Below are positions 36,356 through 46,555 of a stretch of DNA of 64,000 bases, piece after piece. The position numbers and the translations under genes are program-made. A model generated the notes under the pieces. The model saw only the letters and a list, made by a program, of their open reading frames with translations, was not told where the DNA came from and ran no database searches. Source of the DNA: Pseudomonadota bacterium (GTDB taxonomy: Bacteria; Pseudomonadota; Alphaproteobacteria; Puniceispirillales; Marisalimonadaceae); NCBI GenBank assembly GCA_027625145.1, contig JAQBXK010000002.1, positions 93,475 through 157,474 of the forward strand, read 5' to 3'. Position 1 is the first letter of the stretch. Each line of letters starts with the position of its first letter.

Positions 36356-36976
36356 ATGGGAATCATTAAAGATGAAGAGCAATTAAGAAAACTTTATGAA
36401 TATCCTAAAGACAGAGCTGCTATCAAAGTAATAAAGGAACTAGAAAAACATAGTAAAGAATTTTTAAAACTATCGCCTTTTGTTGTTATTTCATCCATAG
36501 GCGCGGATGGTATTGCTGATGCTTCACCTAGAGGAGATGGAAAAGGGTTTGTTAAAATAAAAGATAATAGAACGATTATAATTCCTGATAGATCAGGAAA
36601 TAATAGATTAGATACACTTCAAAATATTATAGCGAACCCTGCTATTGGACTGTTGTTTTTTATTCCAGGTATTAATGAAGTACTTAGAATTAATGGTAAA
36701 GGATATATTGAAGATGATATTGATTTATGTAACGAATTTAAAATTAAAAATAATGTACCCAAGAGTTGCATTTTAATAAATATTAAAGAAATTTATATGC
36801 ATTGTGCAAAAGCTATTATGAGATCATCGCTTTGGGACGCCAGTACTTATCTAGCTTCAAAGGATTTTCCAACTATTAGTAGAATTATCAATGATCAAAT
36901 TAATTCAAATGATGATTTAAAAGACCATCAACAAGAAGAACAAAGATATAGAGAGCAAATAGATAATTTTGGTTAA
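36356..36976 (+). CDS. Pyridoxamine 5'-phosphate oxidase family FMN-binding protein
   Basis: 206 residues. The split-barrel flavin fold is indicated by PFVVISSIGADGIADASPRG (about 41-60), DRSGNNRLDTLQNI and GLLFFIPGINEVLRINGKG. The order of motifs matches the MSMEG_1061-type subgroup of PPOX proteins, whose substrates are mostly unknown. An AAAGGA ribosome-binding site lies upstream. It stands alone between divergent RidA and the 2-hydroxyacid dehydrogenase 107 bases downstream. Confidence 0.82.
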   Translation: MGIIKDEEQLRKLYEYPKDRAAIKVIKELEKHSKEFLKLSPFVVISSIGADGIADASPRGDGKGFVKIKDNRTIIIPDRSGNNRLDTLQNIIANPAIGLLFFIPGINEVLRINGKGYIEDDIDLCNEFKIKNNVPKSCILINIKEIYMHCAKAIMRSSLWDASTYLASKDFPTISRIINDQINSNDDLKDHQQEEQRYREQIDNFG

Positions 36977-37083
36977 TTAATTAATTCTAAATACTAAATG
37001 AAAATCTTTATTCATTTACTTTGCAACATTTATAAAAATACATATCATGTTAATTATTAAATTATATTTAAATAGAGGAAATC

Positions 37084-38103
37084 ATGCCTAAAATAGTTTT
37101 TTTAGATAACTTGCCTGCTCAAAATGGCTTAGATATATTATATTCTCAGTCTAAGGTAGAAATTATTAAAATAAGTAGTTCTGATAGTGAAGAAAAGTGT
37201 TTTTCAATTCTTAAAAATGCTGACGCTTATCAAGTTGGAGCAGCTAGAGATGAAGTTCCAGAATATTTGCAAGTTAATAAAAATTTCTTAAGCAAGGTAC
37301 CAAATCTACTTATTGTATCATCTTCAGGAGCTGGTTATGACACGATTGATGTGCCAGCATGTACGGATGCGGGTGTATTGGTTGTAAACCAAACTGGAGG
37401 AAATGCGGAAGGAGTTGCAGAACATGCTGTTGCAATGATTTTGAACTTATTTAAAAGAATTAATGAAGCAGATCTTGCTCTTAGAAGAGGATGGAATGGA
37501 AGCAGAACCGATTTAATAGGACGAGATCTTTTAAATAAAACTGTTGGTATAGTTGGTTTAGGTAATACAGGAAGTAGAGTAGCAGAAATATGCAAATTAG
37601 CTTTTAACTGTGAAATATTAGCTTATGATCCGTATATAGCGAAGGATACTTTTAGTAGTAAAAATGCAAAGCAAGTTGATCTTGATGAATTGTTAATTAA
37701 AAGCGATGTAATTTCTGTTCATATACCGCTTAACAAAGAAACAAATAATATGATTAATAAAGACTGGTTTCAAAAAATGAAGAAAGGTAGTTTTTTTGTT
37801 ACTACGGCAAGAGGCTCAATTCATAATGAAGATGACTTGTATGACGTTATAAATAACGGGCATATAGCTGGAGCAGGTTTAGATGTTTGGGGTTATGAAC
37901 CTCCTTCTTCTTCGCATAAATTACTTAAATTAGATAATGTAATTGCAAGCCCTCATACGGCTGGCGTTACGACAGATAGTCGTGCAAAAATGTCTGAATT
38001 TGTTGCTACTCAACTTTTAGATCTTTTTGATGGTAAAGATCCAGCTAGACCCGTTAATCCTGAAATAATTGATATCTATAGAAATAAATTTAAGAAATTA
38101 TAA
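37084..38103 (+). CDS. D-isomer-specific 2-hydroxyacid dehydrogenase family protein
   Basis: NAD(P)-dependent reduction or oxidation of a 2-oxo/2-hydroxy acid. 339 residues. Rossmann motif VGIVGLGNTGSRVAE (about 158-172), catalytic Arg in FVTTARGSIHNE, Glu in GLDVWGYEPP and His in ASPHTAGVT, so the R-E-H triad is complete. An AGAGG site precedes the ATG. An SDR follows 30 bases later, suggesting a two-step conversion of one substrate. Specific substrate unknown (phosphoglycerate, glyoxylate and others are possible in this family). Confidence 0.9.
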   Translation: MPKIVFLDNLPAQNGLDILYSQSKVEIIKISSSDSEEKCFSILKNADAYQVGAARDEVPEYLQVNKNFLSKVPNLLIVSSSGAGYDTIDVPACTDAGVLVVNQTGGNAEGVAEHAVAMILNLFKRINEADLALRRGWNGSRTDLIGRDLLNKTVGIVGLGNTGSRVAEICKLAFNCEILAYDPYIAKDTFSSKNAKQVDLDELLIKSDVISVHIPLNKETNNMINKDWFQKMKKGSFFVTTARGSIHNEDDLYDVINNGHIAGAGLDVWGYEPPSSSHKLLKLDNVIASPHTAGVTTDSRAKMSEFVATQLLDLFDGKDPARPVNPEIIDIYRNKFKKL

Positions 38104-38133
38104 AATCAAACAACTTTTTTAAAGGACGAAATA

Positions 38134-38868
38134 ATGAAAAATATTTTAATTACCGGAGCTAGTCAGGGTATTGGAAGAGCTACTGCAATAGAAGCGGCTA
38201 AGACTAAAGCATTTGTTGGTATAAACTATAATACAAATCTATCGGCAGCAGAGAGTTGTTTGGAAGAGGTGAAATCTGCTGGCGGAGATGGTATTATTTT
38301 ACAATGTGATGTTACAGATCATGTTGCTGTTAAAGCAATGTTTAATGCTTTTATTGAAAAAGCAAAAACCCTTGATGGTGTTTTTAATAATGCTGGAATG
38401 ACTGGTCCTATATCTCCTATACAAGATTTAGATCCAAAAGATTTAAAGTTATTAATAGATACGAATGTAATGGGAGCATTTTATGTTGCCCAAGAATCAG
38501 CTAGTATAATGATAAAACAAAAGTCTGGCGTGATAGTAAATATGTCTTCTATTGCAGCTGATATAGGTGGAGCTGGTGAGTTTGTTCATTACGCAATGTC
38601 AAAAGGAGCAATACATTCTTTAACTTATGGAATGGCCAAGGAGCTTGGCAAACATGGAATTAGAGTTAATGCTGTGGCACCAGGACTTATTGATACTGAA
38701 ATTCATGCTAAAGCAGGAGATGCTTCAAGGGTTGATAGATTGCTGCCTTCTGTTCCATTAGGAAGAATAGGTGCAGCTGAAGAAGTCGCTCAAACTGTCA
38801 TGTGGTTATTAGGAAAAGAATCTAGTTATGTATCAGGCTCTATAGTTCCTGTCACAGGTGGAAGATAA
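38134..38868 (+). CDS. Short-chain dehydrogenase/reductase (classical)
   Basis: 244 residues with all classical SDR motifs: TGASQGIGRA (about 7-16), NNAG, catalytic Ser in MSSIAAD, YAMSKGA as YxxxK, and IRVNAVAPGLIDTEIHA. The C-terminal VTGGR is typical. Resembles 3-oxoacyl-ACP/glucose dehydrogenase-type SDRs, but the lone context with a 2-hydroxyacid dehydrogenase suggests catabolism of a hydroxy or sugar acid. An AAAGGA site precedes the start. Ends 3 bases before the converging EamA gene. Confidence 0.9.
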   Translation: MKNILITGASQGIGRATAIEAAKTKAFVGINYNTNLSAAESCLEEVKSAGGDGIILQCDVTDHVAVKAMFNAFIEKAKTLDGVFNNAGMTGPISPIQDLDPKDLKLLIDTNVMGAFYVAQESASIMIKQKSGVIVNMSSIAADIGGAGEFVHYAMSKGAIHSLTYGMAKELGKHGIRVNAVAPGLIDTEIHAKAGDASRVDRLLPSVPLGRIGAAEEVAQTVMWLLGKESSYVSGSIVPVTGGR

Positions 38869-38871
38869 AAG

Positions 38872-39786
38872 TTATATACTAATATTAGTATTTGTATTTA
38901 GGTCAGCCTTTTTCTTTATTGATTGTCTAATACCAATATAAGTTGAGGCTCCTAAAATTAAGGCAGCTCCCAGCCAAAGTCCAGCTGGGGGCATTTCACT
39001 AAAAAATATATAACCTAATGAAACAGACCATATTAATCGTAAATAATCTAATGGAAGTAAAGCTGATATTTCAGCTCTTTTGAGTGCTTCATTTAAAAAC
39101 CAATGAGTTAATGTTCCAGCAATTGCTATTAGTAAAAACATAAATAATTGGCTTAAACTTGGCCATTGCCAAACTTGCGTAGCAAGAATAAACGTTACAG
39201 GTATAAGGCCAGCTGCTTGCCAAAAAGTAATAGTTAACGTGTTGTCAGTTAAAGTTAATTTCTTTGCCATCAAAACAGATCCAGACCACATTACCGAACC
39301 ACATAAAATTAATATAGGACCAAAACCAAGTTCTATATCAGGTCTAAGCACAATAACTGCACCCAAAAAGCCAACAAGCATTGCTGTCAATCTTCTTATC
39401 CCGACAATTTCTTTTAAAAATATTATAGCTAAGATTGTTGCAAAAATTGGTACAGTAAACATTAGTGCTGTTGCTTTTGCTAATTCCGTGATGCTCAAAC
39501 CATAGAACATACAACACATAGCAACACTGCCTATAATAGCTCGAAAAGATTGTAATTTAACATTTACAGGCTTAAGTACTTTGAAGCCATTTTTTAAAAC
39601 AACAGGCAGAAAAATAAGAAGAACAAATACTGTTCTAAAAAATGCAACCTCAAATGGATGAGTGTCTTCTGTTGCAAAACGAATTAAGCAATGCATTGAT
39701 GATGCAAAAAAACCAGATAAAATCATAAATAAAACAGCAGAAATACCAGGGGACATTATTGAAGAAATGTTTAATTTTTTGATCAT
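38872..39786 (-). CDS. EamA/DMT superfamily transporter
   Basis: 304 residues, ten predicted helices in two EamA repeats (first about 14-145, second about 160-290). Motifs: FEVAFFRTVFVLLIFLPV in the first half and ISALLPLDYLRLIWSVSLGY in the second are typical of RhaT/RarD-like exporters of amino acids or metabolites. No partner gene is obvious. Direction of transport and substrate are unknown. Confidence 0.88.
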   Translation of the reverse strand: MIKKLNISSIMSPGISAVLFMILSGFFASSMHCLIRFATEDTHPFEVAFFRTVFVLLIFLPVVLKNGFKVLKPVNVKLQSFRAIIGSVAMCCMFYGLSITELAKATALMFTVPIFATILAIIFLKEIVGIRRLTAMLVGFLGAVIVLRPDIELGFGPILILCGSVMWSGSVLMAKKLTLTDNTLTITFWQAAGLIPVTFILATQVWQWPSLSQLFMFLLIAIAGTLTHWFLNEALKRAEISALLPLDYLRLIWSVSLGYIFFSEMPPAGLWLGAALILGASTYIGIRQSIKKKADLNTNTNISI

Positions 39787-39917
39787 TTATTAATAGCCAA
39801 TTCTTTTAACATGGTAATTAATTAAGCATAATATAATTTAAATATTTTAAAAAGGAAAAAAATTATTATAATAGGTAGAGTTAATATTGTTTATCATATT
39901 AAATGAGGCTAAGTAAA

Positions 39918-40646
39918 ATGTTAAAATTTAAAGCTCTTCTTTTCGATGTGTTTGGTACAGTTGTTGACTGGCGATCTGGAATTTCAAATGCTATTGAGAT
40001 AATTGCAAAAAAAAATAATGTTCAAATTAATGCATCAGAATTTGCAGATGCATGGAGAAAAGAATATCAGCCAGCAATGGAAGAAATTAGAAAAGGAAGA
40101 CGTGAATTTACTATATTAGATATACTCCATAGAGAAAATTTAAAAAAAATTGCTCCAAAGTTTAATTTAAATAATCTTTCAGAAAAGGATGAAGATTTTT
40201 TAGTTACAGCTTGGCATAGGCTTCCTGGTTGGCCGGATAGTAGTGCGGGTTTAAAAAGACTAAAAAATAAATTTATTATAGCCACTCAATCAAATGGTAA
40301 TATTGCCTTGATGGTTAATATGGCAAAACATTCTAATTTAAATTGGGATGTTATTTTAGGAGCAGAAGTTCTTCAATACTATAAACCTCATCCACAGGCA
40401 TATTTAAAGGCTTGTAAATCTCTTAATTTAGATCCTTCAGAATGTTTAATGGTTGCCGCTCATGATGATGATTTGTTGGCTGCGAGTAAGCAAGGAATGA
40501 AAACGGCTTATGTTGATAGGCCATATGAGTTTGGTAAAGAAAAGTTATTTGATATAGATGAAGAGAATGATTATAAAGTTATTAGAAACTGGGATTTTAT
40601 TTCAAATGATTTTAATGATTTAGCAAACCAGCTTGGATGTGAGTAA
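39918..40646 (+). CDS. Haloacid dehalogenase type II-like hydrolase (HAD superfamily)
   Basis: An ATG at 39903 is in frame, but the ATG at 39918 has GAGG 10 bases upstream and is preferred (242 residues). HAD motif I LFDVFGTVVDWRSG with the nucleophile Asp (about residue 10), motif II in ATQSNG, the Lys of YYKPHPQAY, and motif IV in VAAHDDDLLAA. The FGTVVDWR pattern is that of L-2-haloacid dehalogenases, though many such proteins are phosphatases. 38 bases before the C26 peptidase gene, probably co-transcribed. Confidence 0.86.
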   Translation: MLKFKALLFDVFGTVVDWRSGISNAIEIIAKKNNVQINASEFADAWRKEYQPAMEEIRKGRREFTILDILHRENLKKIAPKFNLNNLSEKDEDFLVTAWHRLPGWPDSSAGLKRLKNKFIIATQSNGNIALMVNMAKHSNLNWDVILGAEVLQYYKPHPQAYLKACKSLNLDPSECLMVAAHDDDLLAASKQGMKTAYVDRPYEFGKEKLFDIDEENDYKVIRNWDFISNDFNDLANQLGCE

Positions 40647-40684
40647 AAACAATTTAATAAAAATAAGATGAGTACTTTTTTAAT

Positions 40685-41452
40685 ATGTCTGATGTAAAAC
40701 CATTAATAGGAATTTCTACTAATGAGCTAACTAATTTCAATGGTAGGCAAGTTTCTCATTCAACAGGCCTGAGATATGTAAATTCCGTATCTAAATTTGC
40801 TAATGTAATATCAGTTTTAATTCCTTCTAATATAAAAGAAAAAGATTTAGACAGTCTGCTAACAAAAATTGATGGATTAGTTTTAACTGGAGGAAGAGCT
40901 AATGTAGAGCCACATCATTTTGGAGGCAATCCTTTTCCAGATGATGAACCTATCGACCCTGGAAGAGATAAAATTGTTCTTGAAATGATACCAAAATGTG
41001 TTGATTTAGGTATACCAATTTTTGGAATATGTAGAGGAATTCAAGAAATGAATGTTGCATATGGAGGGAGTCTTCATTATAGAGTTCATCTTTTGCCTAA
41101 TAAAAATGATCACCGAATGCCAAGAAATGAAGATGTAACTGTAAAAGATATTTTTACTTTAAGGCATAGGATTGATTTTATAGATGATGGTTATTTTTCT
41201 AAACTTATTGGAGAAAAAAGCTGCTTAGTCAATTCTTTGCATGCACAAGCAATAGATTTTTTATCCAAAGATTTAAAAGTTGAAGCAAATTCTGATGACG
41301 GCATTATTGAAGCTATTAGTATTCCAAAGCATCCTTCTTTTGCTGTTGGGGTTCAATGGCATGCTGAATATGAACCTGAAAACAATATACTTAATAGATG
41401 TTTGTTTGAAGAATTTGGTAAGGCTTGTGCCGATTATGCTAAACAAAAATAG
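40685..41452 (+). CDS. Gamma-glutamyl-gamma-aminobutyrate hydrolase-like peptidase C26
   Basis: 255 residues of the class I glutamine-amidotransferase fold. Catalytic Cys116 in PIFGICRGIQEMNVAYGG, and the His-Glu pair in GVQWHAEYE near 222-226, so the triad is complete. Related to PuuD, which releases GABA from gamma-glutamyl-GABA in putrescine breakdown; no other puu gene is nearby, so the substrate may be another gamma-glutamyl compound. Follows the HAD gene. Confidence 0.87.
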   Translation: MSDVKPLIGISTNELTNFNGRQVSHSTGLRYVNSVSKFANVISVLIPSNIKEKDLDSLLTKIDGLVLTGGRANVEPHHFGGNPFPDDEPIDPGRDKIVLEMIPKCVDLGIPIFGICRGIQEMNVAYGGSLHYRVHLLPNKNDHRMPRNEDVTVKDIFTLRHRIDFIDDGYFSKLIGEKSCLVNSLHAQAIDFLSKDLKVEANSDDGIIEAISIPKHPSFAVGVQWHAEYEPENNILNRCLFEEFGKACADYAKQK

Positions 41453-41475
41453 TTTTATGCAATAGCATTTTCTAT

Positions 41476-42411
41476 CTATATTAAATTTTGTGGGCCGATA
41501 GGTATAATTCTATATGGATTAATATGTTGATGAGAATAATAGTAGTGTCTTTTAATGTGATCAAAATTAGTCGTAGATTTAATTGCATTATTTTTAAATA
41601 GCGTTTTCATATAATTATTAATGTTTTTATATTCACTTATTTTTTTTAAATTACATTTAAAATGCAGATAATAAACACAATCAAATCTAAGTAAAGTTGG
41701 TAAAAATCTGATATCAGCTTCTGTAATTGAGTTGCCAACTAAATAATTATTATTCTCTAATTTTTTTTCAATAATATTAAGTGAAGCAAATAATTTATTA
41801 GCAGCATTTTCATATGATAATTGAGTTTTAGAAAAACCAGTTTTATACACCCCATTGTTAATATCATTATAAACAATGTCATTAATTTCATCTATTTCAT
41901 TTTTAAATATATCTGGATAATAATCATCATGATTATTTGTGATTTGATTAAAAGCTTTGTTAAGGATTCTAATGATTTCTGAAGATTCATTACTTACAAT
42001 TGTATTAGTTTTTTTATCCCATAAAATAGGAACTGTTGCTTTAGTTGAGACATTTTTATCAGATAATTGGTAAATTTCATGGATATAATTTTTTTTATGA
42101 AGACTATCTCCTGTTGTCCCAGGAAAATTATTATTGAAAGACCATCCCATATCAAGCATATCTGGATGAACATAATCAACAGTTATGTGTTGTTCCAATT
42201 GTTTAAGTTTTCTAAATATAAGAGTTCTATGAGCCCAAGGACATGCGTAACTTACGTACAAATGATATCGACCAGTTTCTGGAATGTATATTTTTTCATC
42301 TAAGCTGATATTATTTCTAAACACGCTTTCAGATCTTTTGAATGAACCGCTTTTATCATTATTTGAGACTGAGCCTTTTACCCACAATCCATCAATTAAT
42401 TGACCCATCAT
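41476..42411 (-). CDS. Glutathionyl-hydroquinone reductase (Xi-class GST)
   Basis: 311 residues, the length of YqjG/PcpF-type enzymes that reductively remove glutathione from glutathionyl-hydroquinones. The catalytic Cys57 lies in LYVSYACPWAHRTLIFRKLK, the family hallmark. The C-terminal all-alpha domain includes VGNSITEADIRFLPTLLRFD. Its presence fits a genome that degrades aromatics. Stands alone on the - strand. Confidence 0.92.
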   Translation of the reverse strand: MMGQLIDGLWVKGSVSNNDKSGSFKRSESVFRNNISLDEKIYIPETGRYHLYVSYACPWAHRTLIFRKLKQLEQHITVDYVHPDMLDMGWSFNNNFPGTTGDSLHKKNYIHEIYQLSDKNVSTKATVPILWDKKTNTIVSNESSEIIRILNKAFNQITNNHDDYYPDIFKNEIDEINDIVYNDINNGVYKTGFSKTQLSYENAANKLFASLNIIEKKLENNNYLVGNSITEADIRFLPTLLRFDCVYYLHFKCNLKKISEYKNINNYMKTLFKNNAIKSTTNFDHIKRHYYYSHQHINPYRIIPIGPQNLI

Positions 42412-42552
42412 ATATCCTTGCGAATTAGACGTTAAAAAGATATTTATAGCATATTTGTTTAAATATATTTGAAAAACAATTTAAATTCCTTCGCTACTTA
42501 AACTATAATAATACATTATTAATATATCTAATTTAATTAAGAGGAATACATT

Positions 42553-43485
42553 ATGAAAAACATTGGCGTTATTGGTGGTGGTTTAATAGGTGCTAGTTGG
42601 GCTGCAATTTTCTCTAAGAGTGGTTTTAATGTTTTTGTATATGATACGATGCCAGTTGTTTTTGATACGTTTAATGAAAGAGTAAAGCTTTTTTTAGAAG
42701 AGCTTAAAAGCATTGATCCAAAAATTAATATTGAAGATAGTTTTAATAGAATTTCTGTCAATGTATCAATCGAAAATTTATGCCATAACGCTGATTATAT
42801 TCAAGAGAGCGCTCCAGAAATTTTATCAGTTAAACAGGAATTATTTGCAAAATTAGATCAGCTTGCTCCTGACCATGTTGTAATTGCATCTTCTTCGTCG
42901 GCGATGCCTATCTCTAGTATTACTCAAAACTTAAAAGGTCAGCATAGATGTATCATTGCACATCCTGCAAATCCTCCACATTTAATTCCATGTGTTGAGA
43001 TATGTCCAGGTCCAAATACATCATCTATTACAATAGAAAAAACTAAAACTATATTTGATCAATCTGGTGCTTCAAGTGTGAATGTTAAAAAAGAAATCGA
43101 TGGATTTATCTTAAATAGGCTTCAAGGGGCTCTATTAAACGAATCTCTTAGATTATATTCAGAAGGATATGCTAGTTCAGATGAAATTGACGCAACAATT
43201 AGAGATGGGTTGGGTTTAAGGTGGGCTTTTATGGGACCATTTGAAACAATAGATTTAAATGCTCCTGGAGGAATTAGAGACTATATGGCACGTTATGGGC
43301 CGATGTATATAGAGATGGCTAAAACTCAAACTAAAATACCAGATTGGTCTGATGAAGCTGGAGAAAAATTAGAAATAGAAAGAAGAAAAATACTTCCTGA
43401 AGATCAATTGCAGGAGAGAGCAAAAAAGCGAAACCTTCTTCTAAAATCACTTAGAAAAATAAAAATAGAAAATGATGAAGCGTAA
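42553..43485 (+). CDS. 3-hydroxyacyl-CoA / L-carnitine / L-gulonate dehydrogenase family protein
   Basis: 310 residues. N-terminal Rossmann IGVIGGGLIGASWAAIFSKS (about 4-23), QESAPEILSVK and the HPANPPHLIPCVEICPG active-site segment (catalytic His, with the Ser-rich SSSSAMPIS before it). The single-domain length and the HPxNPPHLIP-VE pattern fit the beta-hydroxyacid dehydrogenases of the carnitine/lambda-crystallin type. GAGGAA ribosome-binding site. First of a four-gene + strand run with a CoA-transferase 30 bases later, so an acyl-CoA or carnitine-like substrate is plausible. Confidence 0.88.
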   Translation: MKNIGVIGGGLIGASWAAIFSKSGFNVFVYDTMPVVFDTFNERVKLFLEELKSIDPKINIEDSFNRISVNVSIENLCHNADYIQESAPEILSVKQELFAKLDQLAPDHVVIASSSSAMPISSITQNLKGQHRCIIAHPANPPHLIPCVEICPGPNTSSITIEKTKTIFDQSGASSVNVKKEIDGFILNRLQGALLNESLRLYSEGYASSDEIDATIRDGLGLRWAFMGPFETIDLNAPGGIRDYMARYGPMYIEMAKTQTKIPDWSDEAGEKLEIERRKILPEDQLQERAKKRNLLLKSLRKIKIENDEA

Positions 43486-43515
43486 TAATTTAATTTTAGT
43501 TAGAGAGAATTTATT

Positions 43516-44700
43516 TTGCAACCATTAGACAATTTGAAAGTTTTAGATTTGTCACGTTTAGCTGCTGGTAATATGGTTAGTCATATGTTTGCAGATTTTG
43601 GTGCTGATGTAATTAAAATTGAAAGGCCTGGTAAAGGTGATGATTTAAGAAATTGGAAAGTTAATGGTATTTCTCATTGGTGGGCGGTATATTCAAGGAA
43701 TAAAAGAAGTATTGCATTAAATCTTCAAGAAAAAGAAGGTTTAAATCTGCTTAAAGAGTTAGTAAAAACAGCAGACGTTCTTATAGAAAACTTTGTTCCT
43801 GGCACTCTTGAAAAATGGGGTGTTGGCCCCGAAAAATTAATGGAATTAAATAATAAAATTATAATTTTAAGGATTTCAGGATGGGGTCAAACAGGTCTAT
43901 ATAAGAATGCTCCTGGTTTTGGATCGTTAGTTGAGGGTATGAGTGGATTTGCAGCTATGACTGGAGAAAAAGGTCAGATGCCACTTCTTCCTCCAACAGC
44001 ATTAGCCGATATGATCGCGGGTCTAACTGGTTTCGGAGCTGTGTTAATGGGAATTTTAGCATCTAAGAAAAATGATTTAGGAGGTCAGGTAATAGACCTA
44101 TCTTTATTTGAGCCTCTTTTTTCTATAATAGGGCCATGGGCGGCAAGTTATAAAATTTCTGGAAAAGTTCCAGATAGAATGGGAAATAGAAGCAGCGTTG
44201 CTGCTCCCAGAGGTATATATAAAGCTAAAGATAATAAATATATCTCTCTCTCTGCCTCAATGCAATCAATGTGGGAAAAGCTAGCTATTACTATTGGTGA
44301 AAAAGAATTAATAAATGATCCTAAATTTATATCGAATAGCGATAGGTTAAATAATCAGGATCACTTAGACAACGTAATATCTAAATTTATGAAGAAATAT
44401 AATAGAGATGAACTTTTAAAACTATTTTCTGAAGCTGGAGTTACAGTAGGGCCTGTATTAGATATATCAGAAATAATCGATCATCCCTATATTGTTGATA
44501 GAGAGATATTATTAGAACATGAGAATAGTGAGTTTGGAAACATTCTTATGCACCAGGCTTTTCCAAGATTAAGTAAAACGCCGGGCAAAATATTAAAATC
44601 AGCTCCTTCAATAGGAGAAAATACAGATGATATCTTAAAAGAAATAGGGATAACGCAATTACAAATTGAACAATTAAGAAATAAGAAAATTATTAATTAA
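43516..44700 (+). CDS. Family III CoA-transferase (CaiB/BaiF type)
   Basis: 394 residues; the start is TTG at 43516 with AGAGAG upstream. Family features: LDLSRLAAGNMVSHMFADFGADVIKIERP at the N terminus (conserved core of this class, of which G-A-D-V-I-K-I-E is the signature), ENFVPGTLEKWGVG, and the catalytic Asp in TALADMIAGLTGFGAVLMG. Transfers CoA between a donor acyl-CoA and an organic acid. In a run with a hydroxyacyl-CoA dehydrogenase-type gene, as in carnitine or dicarboxylate catabolism. Confidence 0.92.
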   Translation: MQPLDNLKVLDLSRLAAGNMVSHMFADFGADVIKIERPGKGDDLRNWKVNGISHWWAVYSRNKRSIALNLQEKEGLNLLKELVKTADVLIENFVPGTLEKWGVGPEKLMELNNKIIILRISGWGQTGLYKNAPGFGSLVEGMSGFAAMTGEKGQMPLLPPTALADMIAGLTGFGAVLMGILASKKNDLGGQVIDLSLFEPLFSIIGPWAASYKISGKVPDRMGNRSSVAAPRGIYKAKDNKYISLSASMQSMWEKLAITIGEKELINDPKFISNSDRLNNQDHLDNVISKFMKKYNRDELLKLFSEAGVTVGPVLDISEIIDHPYIVDREILLEHENSEFGNILMHQAFPRLSKTPGKILKSAPSIGENTDDILKEIGITQLQIEQLRNKKIIN

Positions 44701-44781
44701 CTTAATTATTCACATGTTAAATTAATTATTGACATCAATAAATTTAAAGAACAATAATATTGATATTAGGGGGTATTTTTC

Positions 44782-46539
44782 ATGGATGGGTTAAACAGAG
44801 ATTTAAGAGATTATGATTTAATAATAAGAAATGGAACGCTTGTTGATGGAACAGGAGAAGATTCTGTTCTTGGTGATATTGCTATAAAAGATGGTATTAT
44901 AGCTGCTATTGGAGAAGTTCAAGGGAAAGCTAAAACAGAAATTGATGCTAAAAATCTAATAGTTTCTCCTGGTTTTGTTGACATTCATACTCATTATGAT
45001 GGCCAAGCTATATGGGACAGCCAATTAAAACCTTCATCACTTCATGGTGTTACAACTGTAGTAATGGGCAACTGTGGAGTTGGCTTTGCACCTTGTAAGA
45101 AGGAAGATAGAATAAAGTTAGTTGAATTAATGGAAGGAGTTGAGGATATACCTGCTCCAGTAATGCATGAAGGCCTAGATTGGCAATGGGAGACATTTAA
45201 AGAATATGTTGAAGCATTAGAAACAAAGAAATTAGATATAGATGTCTGCGCGCTTCTTCCACATGCTGCTTTAAGAGTTTATGTTATGGGTGAAAGAGCA
45301 ATAAAGCATGAAATAGCTAATGAAAAAGACATGGAAATAATGAGAAAACTTACAAAAGAAGCTGTTGAAGCAGGAGCTTTTGGGTTTTCAACATCTAGAA
45401 CTATAAGTCATAAAAGTTTGAAAGGTGAATTTACTCCAACTTTAAGAGCTCATGAGAATGAATTAACAGCCATCGCAATGGGTTTGTCAGATGCAGGGGC
45501 TGGCTTTATGGAAATTGTTTCAGACTGGAATGAGCCTGATCCCGAAACTGAATTTGAAGTACTTAAAAGAATTGTTAAGAAATCAGGAAGGCCAGTTGTT
45601 TTTAGTTGTACACAAAGACATGACAGGCCAGATTTTTGGGAAGACTTAATGTCTATGGCAAGGCAAGCTCAAAGTGAAGGGTTACCAATAAGACCTGTTG
45701 TTACTCCTCGACCTATTGGTTTGTTATTAGGATTAAATGGAAGCCAAAATCCTTTTTCAGGGACAGATACTTATAAATCAATTGCTCATTTACCTCTTGA
45801 TGAGAGAGTTAAAGAAATGGGGAAAAAAGATATAAAGGCTAAAATTTTATCTGAAGATCCAATTAAAGGAAGTACATTTCCGTTAATCAATAGAATTGGT
45901 TATGCTCAAATGTATAGATTTGGATCTCCACCAAATTATAATCCAAAGCCAGAAGATTCAATAGAATCATTGGCTAAAAAATCTGGAATAACCTCTGCAG
46001 AACTTGCTTATGAAATACTTATGGAAAATGTAGGTAATAATTTTATTTATGCTCCTTTAGTTAATTATGCAGAACATACATTTGATGTATGTCAAAAAAT
46101 GCTTGAAGATAAAAATGCAATTATGGGGTTGGGCGACGGTGGAGCTCATGTTGGCTTTATCTTAGACGCAGGTTATCCCACATGGCTTATTTCATACTGG
46201 TCTGTAAAAAAGAAAGTTTTTTCAATGGAGGAAACTATTAGAAGATTAACTTCTGATACAGCATCAGCTGCAGGTCTAAAAGATAGAGGTTGTTTAAAAG
46301 TAGGATTAAAGGCTGATCTAAATATTATTGACTGGGAAAAAGTGGGCTCTTCAGATCCGTTTATGGTTCAGGATTTACCAGCAGGCGGCAAAAGATTAAT
46401 GCAAAAGACACATGGTTATGTTGCTACGATTGTTTCTGGGAAAATTACATACCAAAATGGTAATGTAACTTCTGAAAGACCAGGTTCAATAGTTCATTCA
46501 ACAAAAGATAATGCTGAAAATCTTGAGTTTATCAATTAG
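44782..46539 (+). CDS. N-acyl-D-amino-acid deacylase family amidohydrolase
   Basis: 585 residues. Amidohydrolase metal site VDIHTHYDGQAIWD (about 68-81), then GNCGVGFAPC, where D-aminoacylases use the first Cys as a metal ligand, DGGAHVGFI with the late Asp, and the C-terminal small beta-domain KADLNIIDWEKV. A GGGGGT purine-rich site precedes the ATG. Hydrolyses an N-acyl or cyclic amide bond. Its neighbours, a CoA-transferase upstream and a MATE exporter downstream, suggest catabolism of a modified amino acid. Confidence 0.88.
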   Translation: MDGLNRDLRDYDLIIRNGTLVDGTGEDSVLGDIAIKDGIIAAIGEVQGKAKTEIDAKNLIVSPGFVDIHTHYDGQAIWDSQLKPSSLHGVTTVVMGNCGVGFAPCKKEDRIKLVELMEGVEDIPAPVMHEGLDWQWETFKEYVEALETKKLDIDVCALLPHAALRVYVMGERAIKHEIANEKDMEIMRKLTKEAVEAGAFGFSTSRTISHKSLKGEFTPTLRAHENELTAIAMGLSDAGAGFMEIVSDWNEPDPETEFEVLKRIVKKSGRPVVFSCTQRHDRPDFWEDLMSMARQAQSEGLPIRPVVTPRPIGLLLGLNGSQNPFSGTDTYKSIAHLPLDERVKEMGKKDIKAKILSEDPIKGSTFPLINRIGYAQMYRFGSPPNYNPKPEDSIESLAKKSGITSAELAYEILMENVGNNFIYAPLVNYAEHTFDVCQKMLEDKNAIMGLGDGGAHVGFILDAGYPTWLISYWSVKKKVFSMEETIRRLTSDTASAAGLKDRGCLKVGLKADLNIIDWEKVGSSDPFMVQDLPAGGKRLMQKTHGYVATIVSGKITYQNGNVTSERPGSIVHSTKDNAENLEFIN

Positions 46540-46555
46540 TTCAGAAAGATAAATT